This document shows, in pieces, positions 16,252-25,221 of a stretch of 64,000 nucleotides of DNA. The notes under the pieces are model-generated. The model ran no database searches, had not been told where the DNA came from, and saw only the letters and a list, made by a program, of their open reading frames with translations. Position 1 is the first letter of the stretch; every line of letters starts with the position of its first letter. Both the position numbers and the translations under genes were made by a program. Source of the stretch: Algoriphagus sp. AGSA1 (GTDB taxonomy: Bacteria; Bacteroidota; Bacteroidia; Cytophagales; Cyclobacteriaceae); the NCBI RefSeq assembly GCF_021390545.1, contig NZ_JAJUWR010000004.1:62001-126000 (forward strand), given 5' to 3'.

Positions 16252-18693
16252 TTACTTCCTTCGCAAGGCCCTTTTCCACCAGGGCAATTGTACCTCCTCG
16301 TGGTATCCGTAAGAGTTATTACCATAGCCATAACCATAGCCGTATCCATATCCATATCCATATCCTTTGTCTATGTGCACATCATTTAGAAGACCATAAA
16401 TTTTAGACACTCCACCTTTTTCAACAAGGTTGTTCAAGATCTGTGTATTCCCTTTCATGGAATATCCCTGTCGGAACACGAAGAAGCTGATGTCAGCAAA
16501 TGCAAAAAGCTCCTTGGTCTCTGATACCAATCCCACGGGAGGACAGTCAAATATGACTACATCATAAGCCTCTTTGATCTCTTTAATTATTTGCCCGAAT
16601 TTATCCTGGAGCAGCAATTCCGCCGGATTAGGAGGGATAGGGCCAGAAAGAATCACATCCATATCTTTGTGGTCGGTAGCTTTGACCACATCCTGCCAGG
16701 GTGTATCCGTACTCAAACAAGTACTCATCCCCCTGTCATTAACCAATCCAAAATCCTCAGCGATTTTAGGTTTACGGAGATCAAGACCAATCAAAAGAGT
16801 CTTTTTGCCCATCAAGGCATACACTGAAGCCACGTTGATGGATACAAAGGTCTTTCCTTCTCCCGAGATAGATGAGGTAAAAAGTATGGTAAGATTATCC
16901 CTATGTGGACTCAGGTAAGACATATCTGCCCGAAGAGACCGGAACGATTCGGTCACTGTGGACCTTGGGTTGTTCATCACCGGAATAACATCCTCAGAAT
17001 TGTTTCTTCCTATCATGCCTATCAGCGGTACCTTGATCTGATTCTCCAGTTCCTTAGGGTCTTCAATTTTAGTGTTCAAAAAATCCTTGACCGTGATAAA
17101 CCCAATTGGAAGTATCAAGCCTAAAATCAATCCTATCAGTAAGTTCAGGCTACGCTTAGGAGCTACCGGAGTTTGGCTTGCCTTGGCATAATCCAAAATA
17201 GTGTTTTTTGGCATGTTGGACGCCATAGTGATCTCCGCTTCTGCCTTTTTTTCTAAAAGATATACATAGATATTCTCATTGAAATTAAATTTTCGCTGAA
17301 TTCCAATCAAATCTCTTTCAGTCTTAGGAAGTGAATTAATATCGGATTGCATTAAACTAATTCTGGTTTTTAAATCAGCCAATACGTTTTGGGTATTGTT
17401 TAAAGCCAGATTAACGTTTTCCTGAAGCTGCTTTTTAGTATTTGAAATTCTAGTAGAGTTTTCTCTAACTGCTGGAGCTTGGTCTGAATAATTGGATTTA
17501 AGACGTATTTGCTCTGCCTGTAATTCAGCCAATGCACTAACCAAAGAATTCAACAAGGGATCAGTTACCCCAATAATTGAAGGCGCAACCAAGTCACCAC
17601 CTTGGTTATTTTCAAGATAAGCATTTAGAGTCTGATAATACTTCAAACTCACTTCTGTCTCCCCTTTTTGCCTTTCTAGATCCTGTAGTCTCTCAAAAAT
17701 AACTGATCCTTCCTGGGACAAATTAAAAACATTGTTTTCTGATCGGTACTGCTGCAATCTATTTTCTGAAGTTTCCAGGGAATCTGAAATCCCGGATAGC
17801 TGCTGGTCAATAAAACGGATCGTGCTTTGAGAGGCTCTATTCTTTTCGTCCAGTTCCCGCTTAAGGTACATTTCCATCAGCTTATTGATGTAATCTTCTC
17901 CCAGCCTTCTTACAGGGGTCTCCACACTTAAGGTCAAAATGGAGGCCTGTTTGTTTAATGGGGTAACAGTGAGCTCATTCTTGTATTTTAAAGCAAGGGA
18001 AGGGGTATCGGAAATTTTAAAAAGAACCTTTTCCCCAGGTACCGCATAAATACTATTTACTTTAACTGATAATCCCTCTTCCTGAATTTGCTCACCAAAA
18101 CTATAAACTGATTTTTTTAATTTTGCATCTTTTAAACTTGATTTATAGAAAGGATCACTTGGATTATAAACGCTGAACCCATCATCCTCAATAATGAGTT
18201 CAAAAGAATCTTCATTTAGCACCTCAAGACTGAACATCCCTCCTACCCACTGGGGATGATCCCAATCCACTGTCACTATCACAGGTAACTTTTCATAGAG
18301 CTGATTGGTAGAAACAAAGCCCTGATGAAAGTACTGCACATTTAGGTTAAGTTCTGAAATAGTCTCTTCGGCTAAGGAATAGGATTTAAGAATACCGATT
18401 TCATTTTCTATATTATTCTTGCCCTGCATTCCAAAACCCGCGGTTTCAAAAAGATCCATGCCCAAGCTAGGTTTATCATCCTCTACCAGGACACTAGCTT
18501 CAATCTTAAAAATATTGGTGGCATACCTGTTAAATAAAAATGCCGACAATAAACCCAGGATCATAAAAGCCAAAATAACAGGCCAATACTGAAGGTAATT
18601 AAACAAAAGTACTTTTAAATCGATTTCATCTTCCTTTTGTATCATAAATGGATTTTGCCCGGAATTACTTGGATTTGGGGTATTAGGATACAT
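16252..18693 (-). CDS. wzc: Wzc-type polysaccharide co-polymerase and BY-kinase
   Basis: An 813-residue inner-membrane protein that controls chain length and export of exopolysaccharide together with Wza. The Wzz domain lies between membrane helices at about 37-55 and 516-535, with a coiled-coil periplasmic part around 280-460. The cytoplasmic BY-kinase domain follows: RSLRADMSYL, Walker A SSISGEGKT (607-615), Walker A' LLIGLDLRKP with D638, and Walker B VVIFDCPP (712-719). The C-terminal autophosphorylation tail has nine tyrosines, seven of them in a strict Gly-Tyr alternation. It ends WWKRALRRK. Stop of wza and start of wzc are 6 nt apart. The polysaccharide made is unknown; the sugar genes at 1-4 kb are candidates. 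Confidence 0.93.
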   Translation of the reverse strand: MYPNTPNPSNSGQNPFMIQKEDEIDLKVLLFNYLQYWPVILAFMILGLLSAFLFNRYATNIFKIEASVLVEDDKPSLGMDLFETAGFGMQGKNNIENEIGILKSYSLAEETISELNLNVQYFHQGFVSTNQLYEKLPVIVTVDWDHPQWVGGMFSLEVLNEDSFELIIEDDGFSVYNPSDPFYKSSLKDAKLKKSVYSFGEQIQEEGLSVKVNSIYAVPGEKVLFKISDTPSLALKYKNELTVTPLNKQASILTLSVETPVRRLGEDYINKLMEMYLKRELDEKNRASQSTIRFIDQQLSGISDSLETSENRLQQYRSENNVFNLSQEGSVIFERLQDLERQKGETEVSLKYYQTLNAYLENNQGGDLVAPSIIGVTDPLLNSLVSALAELQAEQIRLKSNYSDQAPAVRENSTRISNTKKQLQENVNLALNNTQNVLADLKTRISLMQSDINSLPKTERDLIGIQRKFNFNENIYVYLLEKKAEAEITMASNMPKNTILDYAKASQTPVAPKRSLNLLIGLILGLILPIGFITVKDFLNTKIEDPKELENQIKVPLIGMIGRNNSEDVIPVMNNPRSTVTESFRSLRADMSYLSPHRDNLTILFTSSISGEGKTFVSINVASVYALMGKKTLLIGLDLRKPKIAEDFGLVNDRGMSTCLSTDTPWQDVVKATDHKDMDVILSGPIPPNPAELLLQDKFGQIIKEIKEAYDVVIFDCPPVGLVSETKELFAFADISFFVFRQGYSMKGNTQILNNLVEKGGVSKIYGLLNDVHIDKGYGYGYGYGYGYGYGNNSYGYHEEVQLPWWKRALRRK
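16303..16365 (-). repeat. Hexanucleotide GGNTAY coding repeat (Gly-Tyr tail of Wzc)
   Basis: Seven consecutive GGN-TAY codon pairs encode residues 777-790, followed by Tyr795 and Tyr797. At the DNA level GGATAT is perfectly repeated three times, a substrate for strand slippage in steps of one Gly-Tyr unit. Confidence 0.85.
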
Positions 18694-18699
18694 AAAATC

Positions 18700-19512
18700 T
18701 TATTTAATTAAATTCAAAATCAATGCTAAGGCAGTTACAGCTGAAATCACCAAGGCAAGCGATTGTGCAGCATTTTCCCCTGCTCCTACTTCTCTTACCT
18801 TCATAGGTTCCGCATACAACTGATCATTAGGTTGAATAAAGTAAAAAGGGGATTCCACCACCTGCCTGTCTATCAAATTAATTCTATGTAATCGTGTCCC
18901 TTCAGGGTACTGTCTAATCAATAAAATTTCATCCCTTTTAGCTACAGGTGTTAAATCCCCTGCATTAGCTATTGCCTCAAAAATAGTCATTCTGTCCTGA
19001 AGCACGACAAATTTGCCCGGTCTTCTAAATTCTCCTAAGGCAGCATAGCGGATACCGCCCAATTTCACCTTAACATAAAGTTCTGTTGTGACATATACCC
19101 GAAGCTTTTCTTCTATTGTAATTCTCGCTTCTTCGAGGGTTTTTTCCTTAACATTCACCTCCCCTATCACAGGTAAGCGTATGTTTCCGCTTTGATCTAC
19201 GGTATAACCTGTCATATAATAAATGTCTCCACCGCTCTGGCTGGCCATATTTCCCATTTGGTTTGTTCCTCCTCCTATTGCTTTATTGTTAAAGCCATTT
19301 TGGATCATATCATCTACCGTCTGTACATTCACATCGATGATATCGTTGTATTGGAGTTTGTATTCCGGGATTTCGTAGGTGATCAATTCCCCGTCCGCAA
19401 TTTCAGGATTCCCTTCTTGGTTTTGAAGGTAGATAATTTTCTCATTTGAGATGCAGCTGAACGCTGTAAAAAAAACCAGGGCTAAGGCTATACCCCTCAT
19501 CAAACTCTTCAT
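18700..19512 (-). CDS. wza: Wza-type polysaccharide export lipoprotein
   Basis: A 270-residue outer-membrane export protein. The signal peptide ends in a lipobox, FFTAFSC, with the acylated Cys at residue 20. The Poly_export domain follows (ELITYEIPEYKLQYNDIIDVNV, residues 43-64), and then an SLBB-like segment with the typical GEFRRPGKFVV (about 155-165) and ITPVAKRDEILLIRQ style strands. A C-terminal hydrophobic helix (about 250-268, LALVISAVTALALILN) could span the outer membrane as in Wza. It forms the export channel used by Wzc, whose gene starts 6 nt downstream. A TAnnTTTG box lies 37 nt upstream of its ATG, making it the first gene of a two-gene operon. Confidence 0.92.
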   Translation of the reverse strand: MKSLMRGIALALVFFTAFSCISNEKIIYLQNQEGNPEIADGELITYEIPEYKLQYNDIIDVNVQTVDDMIQNGFNNKAIGGGTNQMGNMASQSGGDIYYMTGYTVDQSGNIRLPVIGEVNVKEKTLEEARITIEEKLRVYVTTELYVKVKLGGIRYAALGEFRRPGKFVVLQDRMTIFEAIANAGDLTPVAKRDEILLIRQYPEGTRLHRINLIDRQVVESPFYFIQPNDQLYAEPMKVREVGAGENAAQSLALVISAVTALALILNLIK

Positions 19513-19548
19513 ATATATATTTTTTTAACTTTCCATTCAAAAACTGCG

Positions 19549-19556
19549 CAAACTTA
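19549..19556 (-). promoter_or_regulatory. -7 promoter box of the wza-wzc operon
   Basis: TAAGTTTG on the minus strand is an exact match to TAnnTTTG, 37 nt before the wza ATG. No convincing -33 TTTG was found at the expected distance, so this is a half-supported promoter. Confidence 0.45.
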
Positions 19557-20060
19557 AACATTTCACTTTAAATCCGGAGATTTTTTATCAGATTGCTAAT
19601 AAGGCTTGGAACTATTTTGGAAAAAAATCAAATATCGCGTTATGACGGGAGACGGAATTTGAGAGGTGAAAGCTGGAGATGGGAAGCTGAATGAGTCCGA
19701 AAACGAGTACAGGGTCAGTGAAAGGAGTGAGAGTGGAAAGAGTGCCAGGATAATCTTGCACTGTTCCAAAATGAAATCTAATAAGGCTGTTTCTTTAGCT
19801 GTCCCAGCGGGAAAAGGCGGCTCGGGAAGACTCGCCAGCTGGGGTCGGATTACAAATCCCCCCTTGCCCCTTTTGAGAATGGATCTATTTCAAAAGAAAC
19901 CAGAAGTCAAAGGGGGAGTTTGGTAGGTGGACGTCGGGCGGACGGATGTCTGGTAACTGTCCTGGTGCTGTAGGCTACGGCGTCTTCTTTTTAGAATTTT
20001 AACTAATTTCACATTACTATTCTTTAAAGTAGAACAGCGTAAACACATATAAATAGGACA
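19557..20060. other. Spacer with one CCCCCTTGCCCC/AGGGGGAG module (19854-19923)
   Basis: Contains a single copy of the arm pair that opens each 487-bp unit (AATCCCCCCTTGCCCC ... CAAAGGGGGAGTTTGG), preceded by unrelated low-complexity DNA. No gene was seen. Confidence 0.6.
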
Positions 20061-20438
20061 ATGAAAGGAAAACAACTTATACAGATGGCGGCTTTACTTG
20101 GTGCAGCGGCGGTGGGTATCGGGGCGTTTGGGGCACATGGGCTAAACAATCTATTGCTGGAAACCGGCAGAACCGAGACTTTTGAAACCGCAGTGAGATA
20201 TCACTTTTACCATACCCTGGCCATTTTCCTGATCGGGATTTTAGCTGGGGTCAAACCTGAGTGGAAGCAACTCAGTACCGCGGCGTCATTGATGGTCTTT
20301 GGCATAGTGATTTTCTGCGGATCGCTCTATATTCTTTCCCTGACCGGAATCACCTGGCTGGGCGCTATCACCCCGATTGGAGGCCTTGCGTTTATTGCAG
20401 GCTGGATTTATGTTTTTATAGCAGCTTCAAAATCTTAA
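20061..20438 (+). CDS. DUF423 family small membrane protein (YgdD-like)
   Basis: A 125-residue protein with four predicted membrane helices. It carries the DUF423 signature near its start (GAAAVGIGAFGAHGL) and RYHFYHTLAIFLIG in the second helix, plus GGLAFIAGW in the last. The family is widespread and its biochemical role is unknown. Its stop lies 3 nt before the next gene's ATG, so it is co-transcribed with the PBP4-type peptidase. Confidence 0.9.
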   Translation: MKGKQLIQMAALLGAAAVGIGAFGAHGLNNLLLETGRTETFETAVRYHFYHTLAIFLIGILAGVKPEWKQLSTAASLMVFGIVIFCGSLYILSLTGITWLGAITPIGGLAFIAGWIYVFIAASKS

Positions 20439-20441
20439 GGG

Positions 20442-21734
20442 ATGAGAAAAGGCTTGCTTCTTACGCTGTTTCCCCTATTTATTTCTCACCTGCTATTAGC
20501 CCAACTCAGCAAAGAGGAATTTATCAAACTAGAGTCTGCCCTGGGTGAGGGAAGTTTTTTCAGCGGACATCTTACCGGATTTATGCTCTTTGACCTGGAT
20601 TCCCAGCGAGTGTTGTATGAAAAAAACAGCCATCAGCGGTTTATACCAGCTTCCACCACTAAGCTTCTCACGCTTTTTTCTTCGCTGGTCATACTAGGTG
20701 ACAGCACCCAAACGCTTCGCTATGTACAGGAGGGCGACCGGATCAAGATCTGGGGAAGCGGTGATCCAAGCTGGAAGTATAAAAAGTTGTTTCAGCCTGA
20801 CTTCGCCAAATTCCTGGCTCCTTTTGACAAAATTATTTTTTCAGATGCGAATATGATTTCTCCAGCCTTCGGTTATGGATGGCAGTGGGACGACTATTAT
20901 TATGGTTATTCCGCGGAGCGGAGCCCCCTCCCTATCTATGGGAATTTGGTACAGGTAAAAAAAGCAAGCAATGCCCCAACAGTTTATCCCCCTTATTTCC
21001 AACCGCTGGTATTCCCTACTACCCGTACTATCCGGGAATTGGAGCGGGATTTTCATAGCAATAAGTTCTATTACAATCCTAACAACTTCCGGGCCAGAGA
21101 GGAATTCATCCCTTTTATCAGCTCCCCAGAGCTTTTGACCCAACTAGCAAGTGACATCACCGGAAAAGCATGGGACTATCAGCCAGATAGTTTGCCTGCC
21201 ATTCATGAGGAATGGAGGGGAGCCCCACTATTTCCCATCCTAAAGGAAATGATGCTGGAAAGTGACAATTTCCTTGCGGAGCAATTGATGCTGATGGTAT
21301 CCGACAGGCTTTTCCAGAGGTTGGACACAGAGCGTGCTATAGAATATATGCTAAAAACCTACCTGTATGATCTTCCTGACAAGCCCCAGTGGGTGGATGG
21401 ATCCGGCCTCAGCAGGCATAATCTAATGACCCCTAGGAGCATGGTGGCACTTTTTGAAAAGCTATATCGCATAGTTCCAGACAGTGAGTTGCAGGAGTTG
21501 TTACCCACAGGGGGAAAAAGCGGTACGCTAAAAAACGGTTATGTAGCAGAGACCCCTTATATCTTTGCCAAGACAGGTACTATGAGCAACAACCATAGCC
21601 TGGTAGGTCTGATCCGAGGGAAAAGCGGACGGCACTATTGTTTCGCTTTCATGAACTCCAACTACCCCTGGAAAGCCTCGGAAGTAAGAAGAGAGATGGA
21701 AAAGGTGATGGTGATGCTAAAAGAAATGATTTAG
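20442..21734 (+). CDS. dacB: Penicillin-binding protein 4-type D-Ala-D-Ala carboxypeptidase (peptidase S13)
   Basis: A 430-residue periplasmic serine peptidase that trims or cuts peptidoglycan peptide cross-links. A signal peptide (1-20, ending LLLAQ) is followed by the S13 catalytic motifs: SxxK as S71-T-T-K74 (FIPASTTKLLT), SxN as S274-D-N276 (LESDNFLAEQ) and KTG at 377-379 (FAKTGTMSNNHSL). The VDGSGLSRHNLMTP segment near 318-331 is also typical. It is slightly shorter than E. coli DacB (477) because the insert domains are compact. The next gene on the strand, an LD-carboxypeptidase, suggests a local peptidoglycan-turnover group. Confidence 0.9.
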   Translation: MRKGLLLTLFPLFISHLLLAQLSKEEFIKLESALGEGSFFSGHLTGFMLFDLDSQRVLYEKNSHQRFIPASTTKLLTLFSSLVILGDSTQTLRYVQEGDRIKIWGSGDPSWKYKKLFQPDFAKFLAPFDKIIFSDANMISPAFGYGWQWDDYYYGYSAERSPLPIYGNLVQVKKASNAPTVYPPYFQPLVFPTTRTIRELERDFHSNKFYYNPNNFRAREEFIPFISSPELLTQLASDITGKAWDYQPDSLPAIHEEWRGAPLFPILKEMMLESDNFLAEQLMLMVSDRLFQRLDTERAIEYMLKTYLYDLPDKPQWVDGSGLSRHNLMTPRSMVALFEKLYRIVPDSELQELLPTGGKSGTLKNGYVAETPYIFAKTGTMSNNHSLVGLIRGKSGRHYCFAFMNSNYPWKASEVRREMEKVMVMLKEMI

Positions 21735-22147
21735 GCAGCAGGAATTTACAATTCACAAGTTTCAATGCTCAATGGGCAAGTGAAGGTTAAAAGCTGAAGT
21801 GAGAAAGCTAAAAGTGTGGTGCAAAAAAATTATTGAAATTCTGTAAGGGCCTCTTTTTACATACAAGAAGCAGACTTGAACCAATTTATGGCATAGCCTG
21901 CTTTTGGATCTATCTTTGACGGGGATAATTACTTGATTAAGGATCCTGTCTCCTAGGTCTGAACAGCGTTGGGCGAAAGATTTTTCGCCCATACCGCGTT
22001 CTCTGCGAAAATCTCTTTGTGCAATCGCGGTAAAAAATCAAAGCATTCGTGGCCAAACAAATTAAAACTTCGAGGTTCTGAAAACCTCAACCGTTAAGAA
22101 AATAAAAAAGCCCTATTTTCACGTGATAGAACCACTCCCCTTTTCAG
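21735..22147. other. Spacer between the two peptidase genes, no gene
   Basis: Holds a TCTGCGAAAATCTCTTTGTG remnant (about 22001-22020) related to 38455-38520, and a small perfect hairpin GAGGTT ctgaa AACCTC at 22072-22088 without a T-run. A short open frame on the minus strand (21762-21992) has no protein-like features. Confidence 0.5.
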
Positions 22148-23188
22148 ATGCAAAAAAGAGCTTTTCTTAAATCCCTTGGGCTTCTCAGTGCTTCCTTGCC
22201 GCTGGTTTCCTGGGACACCACACATAAGTCGTATGATCCAAAAACCATTTTGCCGAAGGCAATAAAAAAAGGTGACACAGTGGGGCTGATATCCCCTTCA
22301 GCGGCTACTGCGGACAGGATGCAGTTTACTTATGCCAAAGAAGCATTGGAGGCATTGGGATTTCAGGTGAAATCTGGGAAGAGCCTTAAAAACCGGTATG
22401 GACACCTGGCAGGTACCGATGAGGAGCGTGCGGGAGATTTGAATGAAATGTTTGCAGATGGGGATGTAAAAGCCATTGTGAGCATACGTGGTGGTTCGGG
22501 AGCCGCGAGGATACTTCCTATGATTGATTACAAGGCAATAAGTAAAAACCCGAAGCCCTTGCTTGGATATTCGGATATCACAGCTTTGCATTGTGCCATT
22601 CAGGCCCAGACCGGGCTGGTCACCTTTCATGGCCCTATGGGCTCCGGTAGCTGGAACAGTTTCAATGTTTCCCAATTTGAAAAAGTGTTTTTTGAGCGGG
22701 AAAAGGTAACCTATGAGAATGTGCATACAGCAAGTGATGAACTGGTGGTCAAAAACAACCGGATCCAGACACTCCGGGGGGGAACAGCTCAGGGAAAAAT
22801 CCTGGGAGGAAACCTCACCGTACTGACGGGCATTTCGGGATCGCCTTATTATCCTGACTTCAGGGATTCCATTCTTTTCATAGAAGATATAGGGGAAGAC
22901 CCCTATAAAATGGACAGGATGATGAGTACTTTGAAGCTCAATGGCACATTGGACCGGATCAAGGGATTTATCTTTGGGCAGTGTACAGACTGTGAGCCAG
23001 GAGGAGGATATGGTTCGCTGACCCTGGACCAGGTATTGGACGACTATATTTTACCTCTTGGGATCCCCGCTTACTCCGGTGCCATGATCGGACATATTCC
23101 CAAACAATTCATCATTCCTGTAGGTGCCAGGGTTGAAATGAATGCGGACAAGGGGACCATTTCCTTGGTAGAGTCCGTATTTCAATGA
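22148..23188 (+). CDS. LD-carboxypeptidase (peptidase S66, LdcA/MccF family)
   Basis: A 346-residue serine peptidase that removes the terminal D-Ala from L,D-linked muropeptide tetrapeptides during wall recycling. The Ser-Glu-His triad is visible: S142 in LLGYSDITALH, E246 in FIEDIGEDPYKMDRM, and H316 in GAMIGHIPKQF. The N-terminus (MQKRAFLKSLGLLSASLPLV) is a signal-like segment, so the enzyme is probably exported, unlike cytoplasmic E. coli LdcA. MccF-type self-immunity peptidases share the fold, but no microcin genes are nearby. Confidence 0.92.
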   Translation: MQKRAFLKSLGLLSASLPLVSWDTTHKSYDPKTILPKAIKKGDTVGLISPSAATADRMQFTYAKEALEALGFQVKSGKSLKNRYGHLAGTDEERAGDLNEMFADGDVKAIVSIRGGSGAARILPMIDYKAISKNPKPLLGYSDITALHCAIQAQTGLVTFHGPMGSGSWNSFNVSQFEKVFFEREKVTYENVHTASDELVVKNNRIQTLRGGTAQGKILGGNLTVLTGISGSPYYPDFRDSILFIEDIGEDPYKMDRMMSTLKLNGTLDRIKGFIFGQCTDCEPGGGYGSLTLDQVLDDYILPLGIPAYSGAMIGHIPKQFIIPVGARVEMNADKGTISLVESVFQ

Positions 23189-23706
23189 TGTCGGATGTTG
23201 GGTGTTTGATGTCCGGTGACCGGTGTCGGGTGTGTGTGCAGCTCTCAGTGGTTAAAGGTGGGAAGTTGGAAGTGGGAAGTTTGGAGGATGGAAGGTTGAT
23301 ACTTCGACTTCGCTCAGTACAAGTGTTGGGTATTGGGTTAAATGTTAAAGGTTAACCTTTAAAGTGTGGTGAGAATCTAGATTGATTGATCTTCAAAATC
23401 CTGTCGAAACGGAGCAATGCCGTAGGCACGGCAGATTTGTAACTTGCTCGGTATCTGATGAAGACCGGAGACAGAAGACAGAAGTAGGTGGCACTAGCAG
23501 TCTGAAGACTGCATTGATATAGGCACGAGTCATGAGACTCGCGCCAACTAAACTGAAAGCCTAACCTCAAGCAGGAACTTCAGTTTCTTGGCTCCTGCCT
23601 CCGGCAGGAAGGCTTGGCTCTTTATTCTTGGTTCTGAAATCTTGGCTCTGAAATCTTGATACTTGATACTAATGGAGACGGAAGACTGGAAATATTAAAT
23701 TAGAAC
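23189..23706. repeat. Repeat-rich spacer with double-hairpin module copy 2 (23497-23550)
   Basis: From left to right: GATGTTGGGTGTTTGATGTCC words, a GTTAAAGGTTAACCTTTAAA palindromic stretch, TAGATTGATTGATCTTCAAA plus GAAACGGAGCAATGCCGTAG (shared with about 9750-9800), the 55-bp double-hairpin module, and TCTTGGTTCTG words (23600-23670). No gene was seen. Confidence 0.75.
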
Positions 23707-24459
23707 ATGACACAAAATTTCAAACATATACACCCCGTCCTACTTACATTCGCATTAATTTGCATGTTCTCCTGCAACGGCTCTAAGAGCTTGCTCCCAG
23801 ATGACAGTGACAAACCCATGACAGAAAATCCAACAGACACTTCAGGCCAACTTACCTATTTGGCACTTGGAGACAGCTATACTATAGGTGAAGGAGTCAG
23901 CGACTCAGGCCGCTACCCTGACCAGCTTATCGAGAAGCTAAATTCAGAAACGTCCAGATCTTGGGCCGCGCCCAAGGTAATAGCCCAGACTGGCTGGACT
24001 GTGGATGAACTGGAAAAGGGTATAAATAGTGCCAATATAGAAAGTAACACCTATGATCTGGTCACGCTTTCCATAGGTGTAAACAACCAATACCGAGGAT
24101 ATCCCATTTCCAGATTTGAAACAGAGTTTGAGACCATGCTGCTGAGAGCGATACGTTTTGCAGGAGTAAACTCTAAAAAGGTAATTGTACTATCTATTCC
24201 GGATTGGGGCATTACTCCTTTTGCACAGCAAAGCGGCAGAGGCCTGGATATAATTGCTGATGAGATAGATGCTTACAACAGGATCAAGGAAGCTATCTGC
24301 CAAAAGCATGAAGTAAGGTTCATCGACATTACACAAGACTACCGCTCCATAGGTGCACAGGCGGAGATGCTGGCCGCAGATGGATTGCATCCCAGTGCCG
24401 CAATGTATCAGCGATGGACTGGCAAGCTATATGAGCAGGTAAAAACCATCAATTTCTAA
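23707..24459 (+). CDS. SGNH/GDSL-family hydrolase lipoprotein
   Basis: A 250-residue secreted esterase/lipase-type enzyme. The lipobox gives acyl-Cys23 (LICMFSC). Block I is LALGDSYTIGEG with nucleophile S57. The oxyanion-hole asparagine block III is SIGVNNQYRG, and the C-terminal DGLHPSAAMY carries the Asp-x-x-His dyad. The arrangement fits SGNH hydrolases that deacylate lipids, sugars or polysaccharides at the cell surface. The substrate cannot be predicted. It stands alone between a repeat region and an FAH-family gene. Confidence 0.9.
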   Translation: MTQNFKHIHPVLLTFALICMFSCNGSKSLLPDDSDKPMTENPTDTSGQLTYLALGDSYTIGEGVSDSGRYPDQLIEKLNSETSRSWAAPKVIAQTGWTVDELEKGINSANIESNTYDLVTLSIGVNNQYRGYPISRFETEFETMLLRAIRFAGVNSKKVIVLSIPDWGITPFAQQSGRGLDIIADEIDAYNRIKEAICQKHEVRFIDITQDYRSIGAQAEMLAADGLHPSAAMYQRWTGKLYEQVKTINF

Positions 24460-24609
24460 CAAGGACAACTGACCCAGAATAACTACGGAGTAGGTATTTT
24501 CCAAAGCTCTCTTGAAATTGCGAGGATATAAAAAGGAAAACAAGCAACTTTACCTGATTGGATGTGGCGGGACATAATACGGGTTTCCCAGCTATAGATT
24601 GAAAAAGCT

Positions 24610-25221
24610 ATGAAGATTATTTGCATAGGCCGTAACTACGCGGCGCATATAGAAGAACTGAAAAATGAAACCCCGGGCAATCCCGTGGTATTTCTAAAGC
24701 CGGACACGGCGTTGCTGAAAGATGGCGCACCGTTTTTTTACCCTGATTTCTCCAAGAATATACATCATGAGGCAGAGCTTGTCCTAAAGGTATCAAAACA
24801 AGGCAAGTACATACAGAAAAAGTTTGCCCACCGATATTTTAATGAAATAGGATTGGGGATAGACTTTACCGCAAGAGACTTACAAGATGAGTGCAAATCC
24901 AGGGGTTTGCCCTGGGAAATAGCCAAAGGTTTCAATGGTGCCGCACCTATTGGGGGGTTCAAACCCGTTTCTGATTTTGAAGATCTGGGAAATATAGATT
25001 TTCATTTGACCATCAATGGTGAAACCCGACAGAAAGGAAATACTTCCTTGATGCTTTTTGACTTTGGTACCATCATAGAATACGTGTCGCGATTTTTCAT
25101 GCTGAAAACCGGGGATCTTATCTATACAGGCACACCTGCGGGCGTAGGCCCCGTACAGATCGGAGATCGGTTGGAAGGGTTTATAGGGGCGGAAAAACTA
25201 TTGGATTTTGAAATTAAGTAA
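24610..25221 (+). CDS. Fumarylacetoacetate hydrolase (FAH) family protein
   Basis: A 203-residue FAH-fold enzyme, the short single-domain form seen in acylpyruvases, oxaloacetate decarboxylases and YcgM. It starts MKIICIGRNYAAHIEELKN. The metal-binding acidic residues lie in HHEAELVLK, and the family motifs GIDFTARDLQ, KGFNGAAPIG and MLKTGDLIYTGTPAGVGP are intact. It probably hydrolyses or decarboxylates a beta-diketo acid in the cytoplasm. Its last 14 nt overlap the next gene's TTG start, so the two are co-translated, although no functional link to a peptidase is obvious. Confidence 0.93.
   Translation: MKIICIGRNYAAHIEELKNETPGNPVVFLKPDTALLKDGAPFFYPDFSKNIHHEAELVLKVSKQGKYIQKKFAHRYFNEIGLGIDFTARDLQDECKSRGLPWEIAKGFNGAAPIGGFKPVSDFEDLGNIDFHLTINGETRQKGNTSLMLFDFGTIIEYVSRFFMLKTGDLIYTGTPAGVGPVQIGDRLEGFIGAEKLLDFEIK

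Noticed and set aside
20061..23188. Microcin self-immunity locus around the S66 peptidase
   Set aside because: No precursor peptide or biosynthesis genes; peptidoglycan-recycling role fits better.
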